From Phycisphaerales bacterium (lineage in GTDB: Bacteria > Planctomycetota > Phycisphaerae > Phycisphaerales > UBA1924): a stretch of DNA of 56,975 nucleotides. Shown here in pieces: positions 1-9,243 of the stretch. The notes beneath the pieces were generated by a model, which did no database searches, was not told the DNA's origin, and was given only the letters and a program-made list of their open reading frames with translations. The translations under genes were made by a program, and so were the position numbers. How positions within the stretch are numbered: position 1 is the first letter of the stretch; each line of letters starts with the position of its first letter. Location of the stretch: assembly GCA_027019265.1 (NCBI GenBank), contig JALUWX010000056.1, positions 1-56,975 on the forward strand. The letters run 5' to 3'.

Positions 1-1
1 C

Positions 2-1321
2 GGATGGAGAAACCCCGACTCCGACAACTACTGGTCCTATGCAATCGAGATGAAACTCGACGAGCCCGCCCCCTCCAAAGACCAACTCGCCGACCTCCTC
101 AAAACCTACTACACCGGGCTCATGGAAGCCTTCGGCGTCGGCCGCAAACCCGACTCCCCACCCAACGAAGTCACCGTCGAGATCGAAGAACTCGCCCCCA
201 ACACCTACCGCGCCACCCTCCACCTCATCGACGGCTTCTCCACCCTCAAACCCAAATCCGTCCTCGCCCAGATCGAAACCCACCCCGATACCGAAACCAC
301 CTCCACCATCACAATCCGGATCAGCCCGCACCCCATCCACCACGAGATCTGGACCGACCTCACAGCAGCCCTCGTCCACATCAACGCCGAACGACTCAAC
401 CAGCACACCGCCCCCCTCAAACCCCTCGCGCACCTCCCCCAAGGCGAATGGCGCACCGTCCCCGAAAACGAAAACCAGCAACGCGACCGATGGACCTGGG
501 CCGCAGGCAAAAACGCACTCATCTCCATCACTACCAACAAAAATGACAACGCCGAAGCGATCTTCGGCGTCTTCACCGTCATCTACCACCACCCCCAGCG
601 CGACGAACTCACCGTCCTCGCACTCGTCAACCCCGGGCTCATCCAGAACGGAACCGTCACCCCCCAGGACGACCACATACTCCGCTTCGACATGACCCTC
701 TCCTACAACCAGGAGTACATCCACTGGGCACCGAAATCCCGAGAGATCTCCTCCCTCTGGACCTTCGACACCCCAACCTCCTACACCAACCACTGGATCC
801 AAGACGACGGCCAACCCGTGGACCCCAACATGACCAACTGGTCCTACACCAAGGCCGATACCCTCACCCCCTTCCCCCCCTCCACATCCAAACCCCCGAA
901 GACAATCGAACACCTCAAGCACTTCCTCCCCCTCATCGAGCACGACTGGGAAACCGATACCACCCGAACCACCTTCACCTGGATCCCCCACAACGAAGCC
1001 CTCCACATGCGCACCACCGACAAGCGCACCCACGACCCCATCGAAGACACCATCTTCTACCCCCATCCCCACACCAACACCATCCACACCCTCACCATCC
1101 ACGACTCCGGCGCCATCGACGAAGGCGCCGTCGTCTCGATGACCCCGTCCTCCATCGAGATCGCGGCATCACGCGCAACCACCGAATCCCGTTCACCCCT
1201 CATCCGTCAACTCTCCATCACCGAGAGCAATCAACTCCGCGATCACGTATCCCTCACCGTCGAACAAGGCGAGGTCAGAATCACCGAAACCCGTTCCACC
1301 CCGATCAACGACACACCCTGA
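2..1321 (+). CDS. Unrecognised protein, 5' end outside the window
   Basis: The reading frame is open from the first bases of the window and the residues before the first ATG (position 50) look coding (a W-R-N-P-D-S-D-N-Y-W-S-Y stretch), so the gene probably begins to the left. At least 439 codons are visible. The product is soluble in appearance, with no membrane segment, no cysteine motif and many short Thr/His/Pro-rich stretches. Codons are strongly C-ending, as in the other + strand genes of the first 10 kb. I do not recognise the family. About 265 bases without a gene follow, holding the promoter at 1449-1475. Confidence 0.7.
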   Translation, partial: GWRNPDSDNYWSYAIEMKLDEPAPSKDQLADLLKTYYTGLMEAFGVGRKPDSPPNEVTVEIEELAPNTYRATLHLIDGFSTLKPKSVLAQIETHPDTETTSTITIRISPHPIHHEIWTDLTAALVHINAERLNQHTAPLKPLAHLPQGEWRTVPENENQQRDRWTWAAGKNALISITTNKNDNAEAIFGVFTVIYHHPQRDELTVLALVNPGLIQNGTVTPQDDHILRFDMTLSYNQEYIHWAPKSREISSLWTFDTPTSYTNHWIQDDGQPVDPNMTNWSYTKADTLTPFPPSTSKPPKTIEHLKHFLPLIEHDWETDTTRTTFTWIPHNEALHMRTTDKRTHDPIEDTIFYPHPHTNTIHTLTIHDSGAIDEGAVVSMTPSSIEIAASRATTESRSPLIRQLSITESNQLRDHVSLTVEQGEVRITETRSTPINDTP

Positions 1322-1448
1322 CCCCCTCGATCCATCCGCGCCGAATCCTTCGAGTCCGCCGATGGACCGACGAGGATGTCTCCGACCCCGAGTAAGGTTC
1401 CCAGACTCCCGAATCTCACCCATCGACACCGACTTTCAACTTCCCCGC

Positions 1449-1475
1449 TTGACATTCCTCAGCATCGTGTATGAT
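1449..1475 (+). promoter_or_regulatory. Probable sigma-70 promoter for the SET-domain gene
   Basis: A consensus -35 TTGACA (1449-1454) is followed after 15 bases by a TATGAT -10 (1470-1475). The stretch is AT-rich in an otherwise very GC-rich region. The spacer is shorter than the usual 16-18. The predicted transcript would carry about 105 untranslated bases before the ATG at 1587, including a small hairpin (GGCCA-CTG-TGGCC). Confidence 0.55.
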
Positions 1476-1586
1476 TTTGCGGAGAAGTCGCAAGCCCCGC
1501 CCCGACTCGTGCCCCGGCCACTGTGGCCAACCCTGTCGGGCTCCGCACTAAGGGCATAGACCTCTCCCCACGGGCACCCCCTCACG

Positions 1587-2264
1587 ATGATGCATCCGAA
1601 TACCGCCCTCCGTTTCATCTCCGATGAAATCGGTCACGGGGTCGTCGCGACCCAAGATATCCCCGCAGGCACCATCACCTGGGCACAGGACAAACTCGAC
1701 CGAGAGTTCACCCCCGAACAGGTGGACGCTATGGGCGACAACTACAAACGCCTCCTCGACACCTACTGCTTCCGCAACCCCACCGGAAAGTGGGTCCTCT
1801 GCTGGGACCATGCGCGATTCGTCAACCACTCCTTCAAGTCCAACTGCATGTCCACCGCCTACAACTTCGAGATCGCCATCCGCGACATCAAGGCCGGCGA
1901 AGAACTCACCGACGACTACGGCTACCTCAACATCTGCGAACCCTTCCAACCCCTCGACGAAGGGGTCGAGCGCAAAGTCGTCCACCCCGACGACCTCCTC
2001 AACTACCACCAGCAGTGGGACCGAGCTCTCAAGAACGTCTGGGCCCACATCCCCAACGTCGCGCAACCCCTCCTCGAGTTCATCCCTCCCCCGACATGGG
2101 CCCACGTCAAACGCATCGCAAAAGGCAAGGACACCATGTCCTCCATCCTCAACTGCTACTACGACCCCAGCCCTTCCGCGAGAGACACCCACGACACAAT
2201 CATCAACGCGCCCAACACAGCAGCATCGACCCACGCCGCGCCCCTCTCCCGAATCACATCCTGA
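1587..2264 (+). CDS. SET-domain protein, putative protein-lysine methyltransferase
   Basis: The 225-residue product fits a compact SET domain, the fold of S-adenosylmethionine-dependent protein-lysine methyltransferases. Visible signatures are an early G-x-G-V-V-A-T segment, the F-V-N-H-S motif with nearby N and C residues (about 80-88) and the G-E-E-L-T-D-D-Y-G-Y motif (about 110-119), which together form the cofactor pocket and the catalytic Tyr region. The last 70 residues match no motif I know. There is a second ATG directly after the first and no clear ribosome-binding site, so the start could be one codon later. A promoter lies upstream and the gene appears monocistronic. The substrate is unknown; bacterial SET proteins outside chlamydiae are poorly characterised. 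Confidence 0.85.
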   Translation: MMHPNTALRFISDEIGHGVVATQDIPAGTITWAQDKLDREFTPEQVDAMGDNYKRLLDTYCFRNPTGKWVLCWDHARFVNHSFKSNCMSTAYNFEIAIRDIKAGEELTDDYGYLNICEPFQPLDEGVERKVVHPDDLLNYHQQWDRALKNVWAHIPNVAQPLLEFIPPPTWAHVKRIAKGKDTMSSILNCYYDPSPSARDTHDTIINAPNTAASTHAAPLSRITS

Positions 2265-2279
2265 CCCCCGATCCGCCCC

Positions 2280-3128
2280 TCAGTCGTTCAACGCCTCCCC
2301 ACACCGCTTGCAATACCGCGCATCCGCATCGTGTCCCTCAGCCATGCACGACGGACACGCCCGGGTCGTCACCGAACGAATCCCCCCCGACATCTCCGCC
2401 GTCAGAATCCCCGTCGGCACAATAATCAGCGAATACCCGATCAGCACCAGGATCGCCGTCATCGCCTTCCCCGCCCCCGTGATCGGCGTGATATCCCCAT
2501 ACCCCACCGTCGTCATCGTGATCACCGCCCAGTACATCGCGCTGGGCATCGAATCAAAGTCCTCGTTCTTCGCGTTCCCCTCCACGATGTGCATCACCGC
2601 GCTCGCGATCAGCACTACGATCAACACCGTCGTCAGGAACACCGCGATCTTGTGACGAGACACCAACAGCGCCTCCTTCAACGCCGCCGCCTCCGTCAGA
2701 TACCGCGCGAGCTTGAACACCCGGAAGATCCGAAGCAGCCGCAGCGTCCGCACCACCAGCAAACGCTCCCCGCCCGGAACCACCAGCCCGATGAACGCAG
2801 GAAGAATCGACAGCAGGTCGATGATCCCATAGAACGAGAACACATACCGCAGCGGGCGCCGCACCACCACGATCCGCACCAGATACTCGATCGTGAACAG
2901 CACCGTGAACACCCACTCGAGCGCCAAGTACACCCCCCGAGCGGGCTCCTCATCCGCGCTGGGCATCGTGGACAGCACCACCACCAGCACCGACAACAGA
3001 ATCGCCGCAATCAACGAGACGTCAAACGCCTTCCCCGCGCGCGTATCCGCCTCGAAGATAATCTCGTGCAACCGATCGCGCCATGGCGCGACAACCGGGG
3101 GTCCGTCTTGAGTCCGTTCGTCCGTCAT
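2280..3128 (-). CDS. Voltage-gated potassium channel with C-terminal zinc ribbon
   Basis: A six-transmembrane Kv-type channel subunit of about 282 residues in the inner membrane. The S4 voltage sensor is visible as a repeated Arg segment (R-T-L-R-L-L-R-I-F-R-V-F-K), followed by S5, a pore loop with the K+ selectivity filter T-V-G-Y-G-D, and S6. The last 25 residues hold C-P-S-C...Y-C-K-R-C-G, a four-cysteine zinc-ribbon-like knuckle, unusual as a cytoplasmic tail. The start at 3128 is preferred over the upstream one at 3152 because a G-rich Shine-Dalgarno-like run lies 8 bases before it. It is divergent from the glutaminase gene, with 77 bases between the chosen starts. Confidence 0.92.
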   Translation of the reverse strand: MTDERTQDGPPVVAPWRDRLHEIIFEADTRAGKAFDVSLIAAILLSVLVVVLSTMPSADEEPARGVYLALEWVFTVLFTIEYLVRIVVVRRPLRYVFSFYGIIDLLSILPAFIGLVVPGGERLLVVRTLRLLRIFRVFKLARYLTEAAALKEALLVSRHKIAVFLTTVLIVVLIASAVMHIVEGNAKNEDFDSMPSAMYWAVITMTTVGYGDITPITGAGKAMTAILVLIGYSLIIVPTGILTAEMSGGIRSVTTRACPSCMAEGHDADARYCKRCGEALND

Positions 3129-3205
3129 CCGATGTCCCCCATATCGACCCATCGCCCCATGTACACTTGAAACACACCCATAACCCCGCTCAAGGATCTC
3201 AAAGC

Positions 3206-4150
3206 GTGCTCGACGACCTCCCCAACACCCTCCAGTCCATCCACGACCGAGAGCGCGTCCGATCCGACGGCCAAGTCGCCACCTACATCCCCGAACTCGC
3301 CAAAGCCGACCCCGACACCTTCTGCATCGCCGTCACCTTCGTGGACGGCACATCCCACGTCGTCGGAGACGAACACGCCGCTTTCACCCTCCAGTCCACC
3401 GCAAAGCCCCTCGTCTTCGGGCAAGCCCTCCAAATCGTCGGCCGCAAACTCACCGTCTCCCTCACCGGCGTCGAACCCACGGGCTCCTCCTTCTCCTCCA
3501 TGGTCGGGCTCGACGAGATCGGCCGCCCCCTCAACCCCATGGTCAACGCCGGCGCCATCGTCACCGCCTCCCTCATGCCGGGCTCCACCCCCGAAGACCG
3601 CTTCGAGCACGTCCGCGCCGCCGTCGCAACCTACACCAACCAGGACACCACCATCGACGAAGCCGTCTACCGCTCCGAAAAACGCACCGGGGACCGAAAC
3701 CGCGCCCTCGGATACCTCCTCAAGGACAAAGGCACCATCGAGGGAGACGTCGAAGAAACACTCGACCTCTACTTCCGCTCCTGCGCCCTCCGCGCCACCA
3801 CCCAGGGACTCGCCAACGCCGCCGCAACCCTCGCAAACTACGGCCTCAACCCCCACACCAACGAGCGAGTCGTAGACGAAACCTACATCAAAGACATCCT
3901 CGTCGTCATGCTCATGAACGGGATGTACAACTACGCCGGGCGCTGGGCCTACGAAGTCGGACTCCCAGCAAAGTCCGGAGTCTCCGGCGCCATCATGGCC
4001 GTCGTCCCTGGGATCATGGGCATCGCCGTCTACTCACCCAAACTCGACACCTACGGGAACTCCACGAGAGGACTCGCCGTCTGCAGAGACCTCGTCCAGC
4101 GCTACGACCTCCACATGTTCGGCTCCACCATGCACCCACGGAATCCGTAA
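3206..4150 (+). CDS. glsA: Glutaminase (serine-dependent, GlsA family)
   Basis: Hydrolyses L-glutamine to glutamate and ammonia in the cytoplasm. The product is 314 residues, close to the roughly 308 usual for the family, when translation starts at the GTG at 3206, which has an AAGGA ribosome-binding site 9 bases upstream. The longer ATG frame from 3083 would run into the divergent channel gene. The beta-lactamase-like catalytic Ser-x-x-Lys is S64-T-A-K67 in a F-T-L-Q-S context. Also visible are N-P-M-V-N-A-G-A-I, the family's substrate-binding segment, and a C-terminal K-S-G-V-S-G motif. It appears to be a single-gene unit. Confidence 0.93.
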   Translation: MLDDLPNTLQSIHDRERVRSDGQVATYIPELAKADPDTFCIAVTFVDGTSHVVGDEHAAFTLQSTAKPLVFGQALQIVGRKLTVSLTGVEPTGSSFSSMVGLDEIGRPLNPMVNAGAIVTASLMPGSTPEDRFEHVRAAVATYTNQDTTIDEAVYRSEKRTGDRNRALGYLLKDKGTIEGDVEETLDLYFRSCALRATTQGLANAAATLANYGLNPHTNERVVDETYIKDILVVMLMNGMYNYAGRWAYEVGLPAKSGVSGAIMAVVPGIMGIAVYSPKLDTYGNSTRGLAVCRDLVQRYDLHMFGSTMHPRNP

Positions 4151-4175
4151 ACGCAAGCAGAGCCCATCTCCCCGA

Positions 4176-4748
4176 TCACTCCCCGAGCAACCCCTCGATC
4201 CGCTTCAGCAGTTCCTGATCCGAGAGCGACGTAGACGAGTCATACCGCGCCATCAGATGACCCTCCCGATCCACTAGGTACTTGTTGAAGTTCCACGTGG
4301 GCTGCCCCGCCGCCTCCGTCAGCTGCGCAAACAACGGAGCCGTGTCCTCCCCCTTCACACTGACCTTCTCGAACATCGGGAACGTCACCCCGTACTCGGA
4401 TGAACAGAACTGCGCGATCTGCTTGTTCGACCCGGGCTCCTGACCCATGAAGTTGTTCGCCGGGAACCCCAGCACGACAAACCCATCGTCCTTCTTCGCC
4501 TCGTACAACTCCTGCAGCCCCGCATACTGCCTCGTGTACCCGCACTTGCTCGCCGTGTTCACGATCAGGATCACCTTCCCCTCGTAATCCTTCAGCGACA
4601 CCACCGTCCCATCGATCAGCGCCATCTCATGGTCGAGCACATACACCGGATCACCCTCCACCTCCTGAGGGGGCTTCAGCATCAACCCAGCAGCCCCAAG
4701 CCCGACCAACCCCAAGCAAGCAGCAACGATCCCAGCCTTCTTCTTCAT
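4176..4748 (-). CDS. Glutathione peroxidase-family thiol peroxidase, membrane-anchored or exported
   Basis: Reduces hydroperoxides with thiol donors. Residues about 5-23 form an uncleaved-looking hydrophobic N-terminal segment, so the enzyme is probably tethered or secreted. The peroxidatic site is cysteine rather than selenocysteine, in N-T-A-S-K-C-G-Y-T; the Gln and Trp/Asn partners are in L-G-F-P-A-N-N-F and T-W-N-F-N-K-Y. The start at 4748 is chosen because AGGAGG stands a few bases before it; the frame extends 30 codons further upstream without such a site. Length (190 residues) is typical. Enzymes of this kind often use thioredoxin rather than glutathione, so the name reflects the family only. 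Confidence 0.9.
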   Translation of the reverse strand: MKKKAGIVAACLGLVGLGAAGLMLKPPQEVEGDPVYVLDHEMALIDGTVVSLKDYEGKVILIVNTASKCGYTRQYAGLQELYEAKKDDGFVVLGFPANNFMGQEPGSNKQIAQFCSSEYGVTFPMFEKVSVKGEDTAPLFAQLTEAAGQPTWNFNKYLVDREGHLMARYDSSTSLSDQELLKRIEGLLGE

Positions 4749-4923
4749 CCGATCCTCCTCGCGCCATCCTCGCAGCGCCGTACCACGACTTCGCCCGACA
4801 TCGCCATCCGGATGCTCTTCCCAAGCACCCGACACCACACAAGGGTATCGTGAATCAACCGACCAACCCCAGAATCATTCCCCGATCCCACAAATCCCCA
4901 CCCACACCCCCGATCCCCGCCCC

Positions 4924-6240
4924 ATGAAGCGTCTCCTCCTCGTCTCCCCCTTCTTCCCCCCCCAAGGCGGCGCCGCCTCCGTCCGAATCGCCGCCCTCGC
5001 CCGAGCCGCAGCAAACGCCGACTGGGACATCGACGTCCTCACCACCCCCAAACGCCCCGACCAGATCGCCCTCCCCGACTTCACCCACCCCGCCGTCACC
5101 GCCCACGAAGTCCCGTACCACACCCCACGCATCCTCAGCGCCGCCCGCAACGCCGACCCTTCGCGCTCCGACACCCCAGCCCAAGCCCCCCTCCACAAAC
5201 GCCTCGCCTCCACCCTCCGCGCCCGGACAGGCATCTACGCCGCCGTCCGAATGCCCGACCTCACCGACCACTGGGTCAAGCCCGCATTCCAACACGCAAC
5301 CACCCTCGCAAAGCAATCCCGCCCCTGGGACGTCATCCTCTCATCCTGCGGCCCATACACCGCACACCAAGTCGCGCTCGCCCTCCGCACCACCGGCGCC
5401 GCCCGCGCCTGGGTCGCCGACTACCGAGACCTCTGGACCGCAAACCATGCCTACCCAGGCCTCCTCCCCTTCTCTATCCGAGAACGCATGATCGAACGAC
5501 ACGTCCTCGCAAAGGCCGACGCGCTCACCACCGTCTCCGAACCCCTCGCCCACTGGCTCCGCGCCAGATCCCGCGCCCCCGTCACCATCGCCACCAACGG
5601 CTACGACGCCAAACCCCAACCCCCAAACCCCAGATCCCTCGCCAACGCAAACCCCGCAAACCTCGTCTACACCGGACAGCTCTACGAACGCTTCCAAAAC
5701 CCCACCCCCATCCTCGCCGCCCTCAAAATCCTCCAATCCCAGAACCGAAACATCACCCTCACCATCGCCGGCGACAACCAATCCGCCTGGACCCAAGCCG
5801 CGCAATCCCTCAACCTCAACCCCCAAACCCTCACCCTCCTCGGAGTCGTCCCGCACCACGAATCCATCGCCCTCCAGCGCAGCGCCTCCGCCCTCCTCGG
5901 AATCGAATGGCGCGACCCCCGCGCCGGAGTCGTCACCAACAAAATCTACGAGTACATCGCCGCTGGACCCACCGTCCTCGTCACCGGCCCAAGAGGCCCG
6001 ATGACCGACGTCGTCGAACGCACCGGCCGAGGACTCTGGATCGGATCCACCCCCGCCGACATCGCCAAAACCATCGCCGGCCTTCTCGACACCCGCATCG
6101 AACACCCCGCACCAAACCACCAAGCCGTCGCAAACCTCAGCCGACAAAGACAATCCGAAATCCTCCTCCACCAATGCGAACAGTTCACCCCCACCGGATC
6201 CCCCAAAACCCACCGGGAACCCACCCCCCAAGGGCTATGA
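4924..6240 (+). CDS. Glycosyltransferase, GT4-like (GT-B fold)
   Basis: A 438-residue protein beginning with the Rossmann start M-K-R-L-L-L-V-S-P-F-F-P-P-Q-G-G, typical of GT4-type enzymes that transfer a sugar from a nucleotide donor. The C-terminal half has the donor-side features N-G-Y-D, L-V-Y-T-G-Q-L-Y and an E-Y-I-A-A-G-P-T-V-L segment corresponding to the E-x7-E region. It opens the surface-glycan locus and is followed after 51 bases by the WbpB-like gene, probably co-transcribed. Donor and acceptor cannot be told from sequence. The sense strand is extraordinarily C-rich. Confidence 0.85.
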   Translation: MKRLLLVSPFFPPQGGAASVRIAALARAAANADWDIDVLTTPKRPDQIALPDFTHPAVTAHEVPYHTPRILSAARNADPSRSDTPAQAPLHKRLASTLRARTGIYAAVRMPDLTDHWVKPAFQHATTLAKQSRPWDVILSSCGPYTAHQVALALRTTGAARAWVADYRDLWTANHAYPGLLPFSIRERMIERHVLAKADALTTVSEPLAHWLRARSRAPVTIATNGYDAKPQPPNPRSLANANPANLVYTGQLYERFQNPTPILAALKILQSQNRNITLTIAGDNQSAWTQAAQSLNLNPQTLTLLGVVPHHESIALQRSASALLGIEWRDPRAGVVTNKIYEYIAAGPTVLVTGPRGPMTDVVERTGRGLWIGSTPADIAKTIAGLLDTRIEHPAPNHQAVANLSRQRQSEILLHQCEQFTPTGSPKTHREPTPQGL

Positions 6241-6291
6241 TCCCCCAAGGTGTCCCCCCAACGGCGCGACACCAAAGCACACGGAGAACAC

Positions 6292-7347
6292 ATGTCGCAG
6301 CAGTGTGAGCAGGATACGAACACCGCATCCCCGAGAATCGCCGTCCTCGGGTGTGGTGGGTGGGGCAAGAACATCACCAAAACCCTCGCGCGAGTCCATG
6401 AAGTCGCCGCCGTCGCAGACCCGAGCGAGTCCGCACGCGCCCTCGCGTCCGAAATCGCCCCGGGCGCGCGCGTCGCCTCCGATCCCATGGACCTGATCAA
6501 CGACCCGTCCATCGACGCCGTCATGATCGCCACCCCCGCCGAAACCCACCACGACCTCGCCCGAGCAGCCATGCACGCAGGCAAGGACGTCTTCGTCGAA
6601 AAACCCATCACCATCGACACCGACGAAGCCGTCAAACTCCGCGACCTCGCCGGAGCCCTCGATCGCATCCTCATGGTCGGGCACCTCCTCGAATACCACC
6701 CCGCCATCCTCAAACTCCGCGAACTCATCGACAACGGAGAACTCGGAGACATCTGGTACGCCGTCTCCAACCGAACCAACCTGGGCAAGTTCCGCACCTT
6801 CGAAAACGCCCTCTGGTCCTTCGCCCCCCACGACATCTCCGTCCTCCTCCGCCTCATCGGAGAAGACCCCGAACAGATCGTCTGCACCGGAGGGGACTAC
6901 CTCTCCAAAGACATCGCCGACGTCACCGTCACCCAGATGAAGTTCCCCGGGGGCGCCCGCGCCCACATCTTCGTCTCCTGGCTCCACCCCTTCAAAGAAC
7001 AAAAGCTCGTCGTCGTCGGATCCAAAAAGATGGCCACCTTCGACGACGTCGCGCGCGAGCTCGTCCTCCACGAAACCGGGGTCGATTGGCAAGAAGGCCA
7101 ACCCATCCCCGTCAAATCCGATGGAGTCCAAGTCGAGTACGACACCACCGCGCCCCTCGACCTCGAAGTCCTCCACTTCGTCAACGCCGTGCGCACCCAC
7201 ACCCAACCCCTCACCGACGCGCACGAAGGGGTCCGCGTCCTCCGCATCCTCCACACCGCGCAGGAATCCCTCGTCAAGAACGGCGCCCCCGTGGACATGT
7301 CGCCCACCATCAACATCACCACCCAAGAAGCAGTGGGGGCCCGATGA
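6292..7347 (+). CDS. wbpB: Gfo/Idh/MocA oxidoreductase, probable UDP-GlcNAcA 3-dehydrogenase (WbpB-like)
   Basis: A 351-residue NAD-dependent oxidoreductase. The nucleotide-binding motif is V-L-G-C-G-G-W-G-K-N near the N-terminus, the E-K-P motif that positions the catalytic Lys is V-F-V-E-K-P-I-T (about residue 103), and a H-D-I-S-V-L motif stands near 185. The neighbours (WbpA, WbpD and WbpE homologues) point to oxidation of UDP-GlcNAc uronate at C3, the WbpB/WlbA step, rather than another Gfo/Idh/MocA reaction. The start at 6292 has a GGAG site; an in-frame GTG lies at 6250. The stop overlaps the next start by 4 bases (ATGA). Confidence 0.85.
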   Translation: MSQQCEQDTNTASPRIAVLGCGGWGKNITKTLARVHEVAAVADPSESARALASEIAPGARVASDPMDLINDPSIDAVMIATPAETHHDLARAAMHAGKDVFVEKPITIDTDEAVKLRDLAGALDRILMVGHLLEYHPAILKLRELIDNGELGDIWYAVSNRTNLGKFRTFENALWSFAPHDISVLLRLIGEDPEQIVCTGGDYLSKDIADVTVTQMKFPGGARAHIFVSWLHPFKEQKLVVVGSKKMATFDDVARELVLHETGVDWQEGQPIPVKSDGVQVEYDTTAPLDLEVLHFVNAVRTHTQPLTDAHEGVRVLRILHTAQESLVKNGAPVDMSPTINITTQEAVGAR

Positions 7348-7982
7348 GCCACCAGGACCGCTTCCCCAACACCAAGATCCACGAATCCGCCTACATCGAC
7401 GACGACTGCACCATCGGCGCGGGCTCCTCCATCTGGCACTTCTCCCACATCATGCCCCGCGCCCAAATCGGTGAGCGCGTCAACATCGGACAGAACGTCG
7501 TCGTCTCCCCCGACGTCACCATCGGAACGGGCTGCAAAATCCAGAACAACGTCTCCCTCTACACCGGGGTCCACCTCGACGACTACGTCTTCTGCGGCCC
7601 CTCTATGGTCTTCACCAACATCCTCACCCCGCGCTGCGAAATCAATCGCCGCAGCGAGTACGTCGAAACCCGCGTGGGATACGGCTCCTCCCTCGGAGCC
7701 AACTCCACCATCGTCTGCGGCCACACCATCGGGCGCTTCGTCCTCGTCGGCGCAGGAGCCGTCGTCACCACCAACGTCCCCGACTACGCCCTCATGCTCG
7801 GAGTCCCCGCAAAACGAAAGGGCTGGGCATGCCGCTGTGGTCTCGTCCTCCCCAACCCCGACACCGAAGGCAACACCACCTGCACCACCTGCGGGAACCA
7901 ATACCACCAGGAAGGCGCCCTCGAAGAAGCCCGCCTCACCCCCGTCAAAGAAGCCGACCCCCTCGCCGTCGCTTCACACTGA
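7344..7982 (+). CDS. wbpD: UDP-GlcNAc3NA N-acetyltransferase, left-handed beta-helix (WbpD-like)
   Basis: A 212-residue acyltransferase with hexapeptide repeats through residues about 10-150 (for example I-G-A-G-S-S-I-W-H-F, I-G-E-R-V-N-I-G-Q-N-V, C-K-I-Q-N-N-V-S-L-Y). These form the trimeric left-handed beta-helix that acetylates the C3 amino group using acetyl-CoA. After L-G-V-P-A-K, the usual end of the domain, a four-Cys ribbon follows (C-R-C-G...C-T-T-C-G), seen in many WbpD/WlbB relatives. The start overlaps the stop of the WbpB-like gene, indicating translational coupling. The frame also opens far upstream, but that part is out-of-frame sequence of the previous gene. Confidence 0.88.
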   Translation: MSHQDRFPNTKIHESAYIDDDCTIGAGSSIWHFSHIMPRAQIGERVNIGQNVVVSPDVTIGTGCKIQNNVSLYTGVHLDDYVFCGPSMVFTNILTPRCEINRRSEYVETRVGYGSSLGANSTIVCGHTIGRFVLVGAGAVVTTNVPDYALMLGVPAKRKGWACRCGLVLPNPDTEGNTTCTTCGNQYHQEGALEEARLTPVKEADPLAVASH

Positions 7983-8025
7983 TCCACGCAACAAGAACAC
8001 ACCCCATCATTCGGAGTCTCGTGCC

Positions 8026-9234
8026 ATGTCCGCAATGAACGTCCCCCTCCTCGATCTCAAGCTCCAGTACGCCCAGCTCAAAGAAGAGATCGAACCCGTC
8101 ATGCGCAAAGTCGCCGAAGACCAATGGTTCATCATGGGCCCCGAGGTCAAAGCCCTCGAAGAAGAAATCGCCCAGTACACCGGAGCCAAGTTCGCCGTCG
8201 GATGCGCCTCCGGGTCCGACGCGCTCCTCCTCGCGCTCATGGCCCTCAACATCGACGGCATCCGCTCGGGCTCCCGCCCCAAAGTCGTCTGCCCCAGCTA
8301 CACCTTCTTCGCCACCGGCGGATCCGCATGGCGTCTCGGCATCGACCCCGTCTTCGCCGACATCGACCCCGTCACCTACAACATGGACATCGAGCACACC
8401 AAGCAGCTCCTCGACCAGCACCCCGACATCAAAGCCATCATGCCCGTCCACCTCTTCGGGCAGTCCTTCGACATGGACGAATGGACAAAGCTCGCCGAAG
8501 AACGCAACCTCCCCCTCATCGAAGACGCCGCCCAGTCCCTCGGAACCAAAGACGACCAGGGCATCACCGTCGGGTCCAGAGGAACCATCGGCTGCTTCTC
8601 CTTCTTCCCCTCCAAGAACCTCGGCGCCTTCGGCGACGCAGGCGCCGTCACCACCAACGACCCCGAACTCGCCGAGAAACTCTCCATCCTCAGAGTCCAC
8701 GGCGGCAAGCCCAAGTACTACCACCGCATGGTCGGCGTGAACTCGCGTCTCGACGCGCTCCAAGCCGCCATCCTCCGCATCAAGCTCACCCACCTCGAAT
8801 CCTGGCACGACCAGCGCATCCAAAACGCCGCCAACTACGACCAGATGTTCCAGTCCCAGGGCGCCCTCACCAACGAAACACCCATCGCCCAGGAAGCCGA
8901 CCTCCAGATCCGCACCCCCAAGGGTGTCACCGGGAAGGCGCGCCACATCTACAACCAGTACGTCATCCGAGTCCCGGGTGAGATCCGCGACGACCTCCGC
9001 AAGCACCTCTCCGAAAACAACATCGGGAACGAGGTCTACTACCCCGTCCCGCTCCACATGCAGGAATGCTTCGCCGAACTCGGAGGGAAAGAAGGCGACC
9101 TCCCCCATTCCGAGCTCGCCGCAAAGGAAACCATCGCCCTCCCCATCTACCCGGGTCTCACCCAGGAGCAGCAGCAGTACGTCGCCGACACCGTCGTGAG
9201 CTTCGTCCGAGCCCACACCCCGACGAGCGTTTGA
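8026..9234 (+). CDS. wbpE: DegT/DnrJ/EryC1 aminotransferase, UDP-3-keto sugar (WbpE-like)
   Basis: A 402-residue PLP-dependent sugar aminotransferase. It shows the family opening V-P-L-L-D-L-K-L-Q-Y, the cofactor-loop A-S-G-S-D-A-L, I-E-D-A-A-Q-S, and the Schiff-base lysine in F-F-P-S-K-N-L-G-A. In context it would aminate the 3-keto sugar made by the WbpB-like enzyme, with glutamate as donor. ATG at 8026 is preceded by GGAG with 9-base spacing. The frame is open much further upstream but that section overlaps wbpD and has shadow composition. Confidence 0.9.
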   Translation: MSAMNVPLLDLKLQYAQLKEEIEPVMRKVAEDQWFIMGPEVKALEEEIAQYTGAKFAVGCASGSDALLLALMALNIDGIRSGSRPKVVCPSYTFFATGGSAWRLGIDPVFADIDPVTYNMDIEHTKQLLDQHPDIKAIMPVHLFGQSFDMDEWTKLAEERNLPLIEDAAQSLGTKDDQGITVGSRGTIGCFSFFPSKNLGAFGDAGAVTTNDPELAEKLSILRVHGGKPKYYHRMVGVNSRLDALQAAILRIKLTHLESWHDQRIQNAANYDQMFQSQGALTNETPIAQEADLQIRTPKGVTGKARHIYNQYVIRVPGEIRDDLRKHLSENNIGNEVYYPVPLHMQECFAELGGKEGDLPHSELAAKETIALPIYPGLTQEQQQYVADTVVSFVRAHTPTSV

Positions 9235-9243
9235 CCCGCGCCC

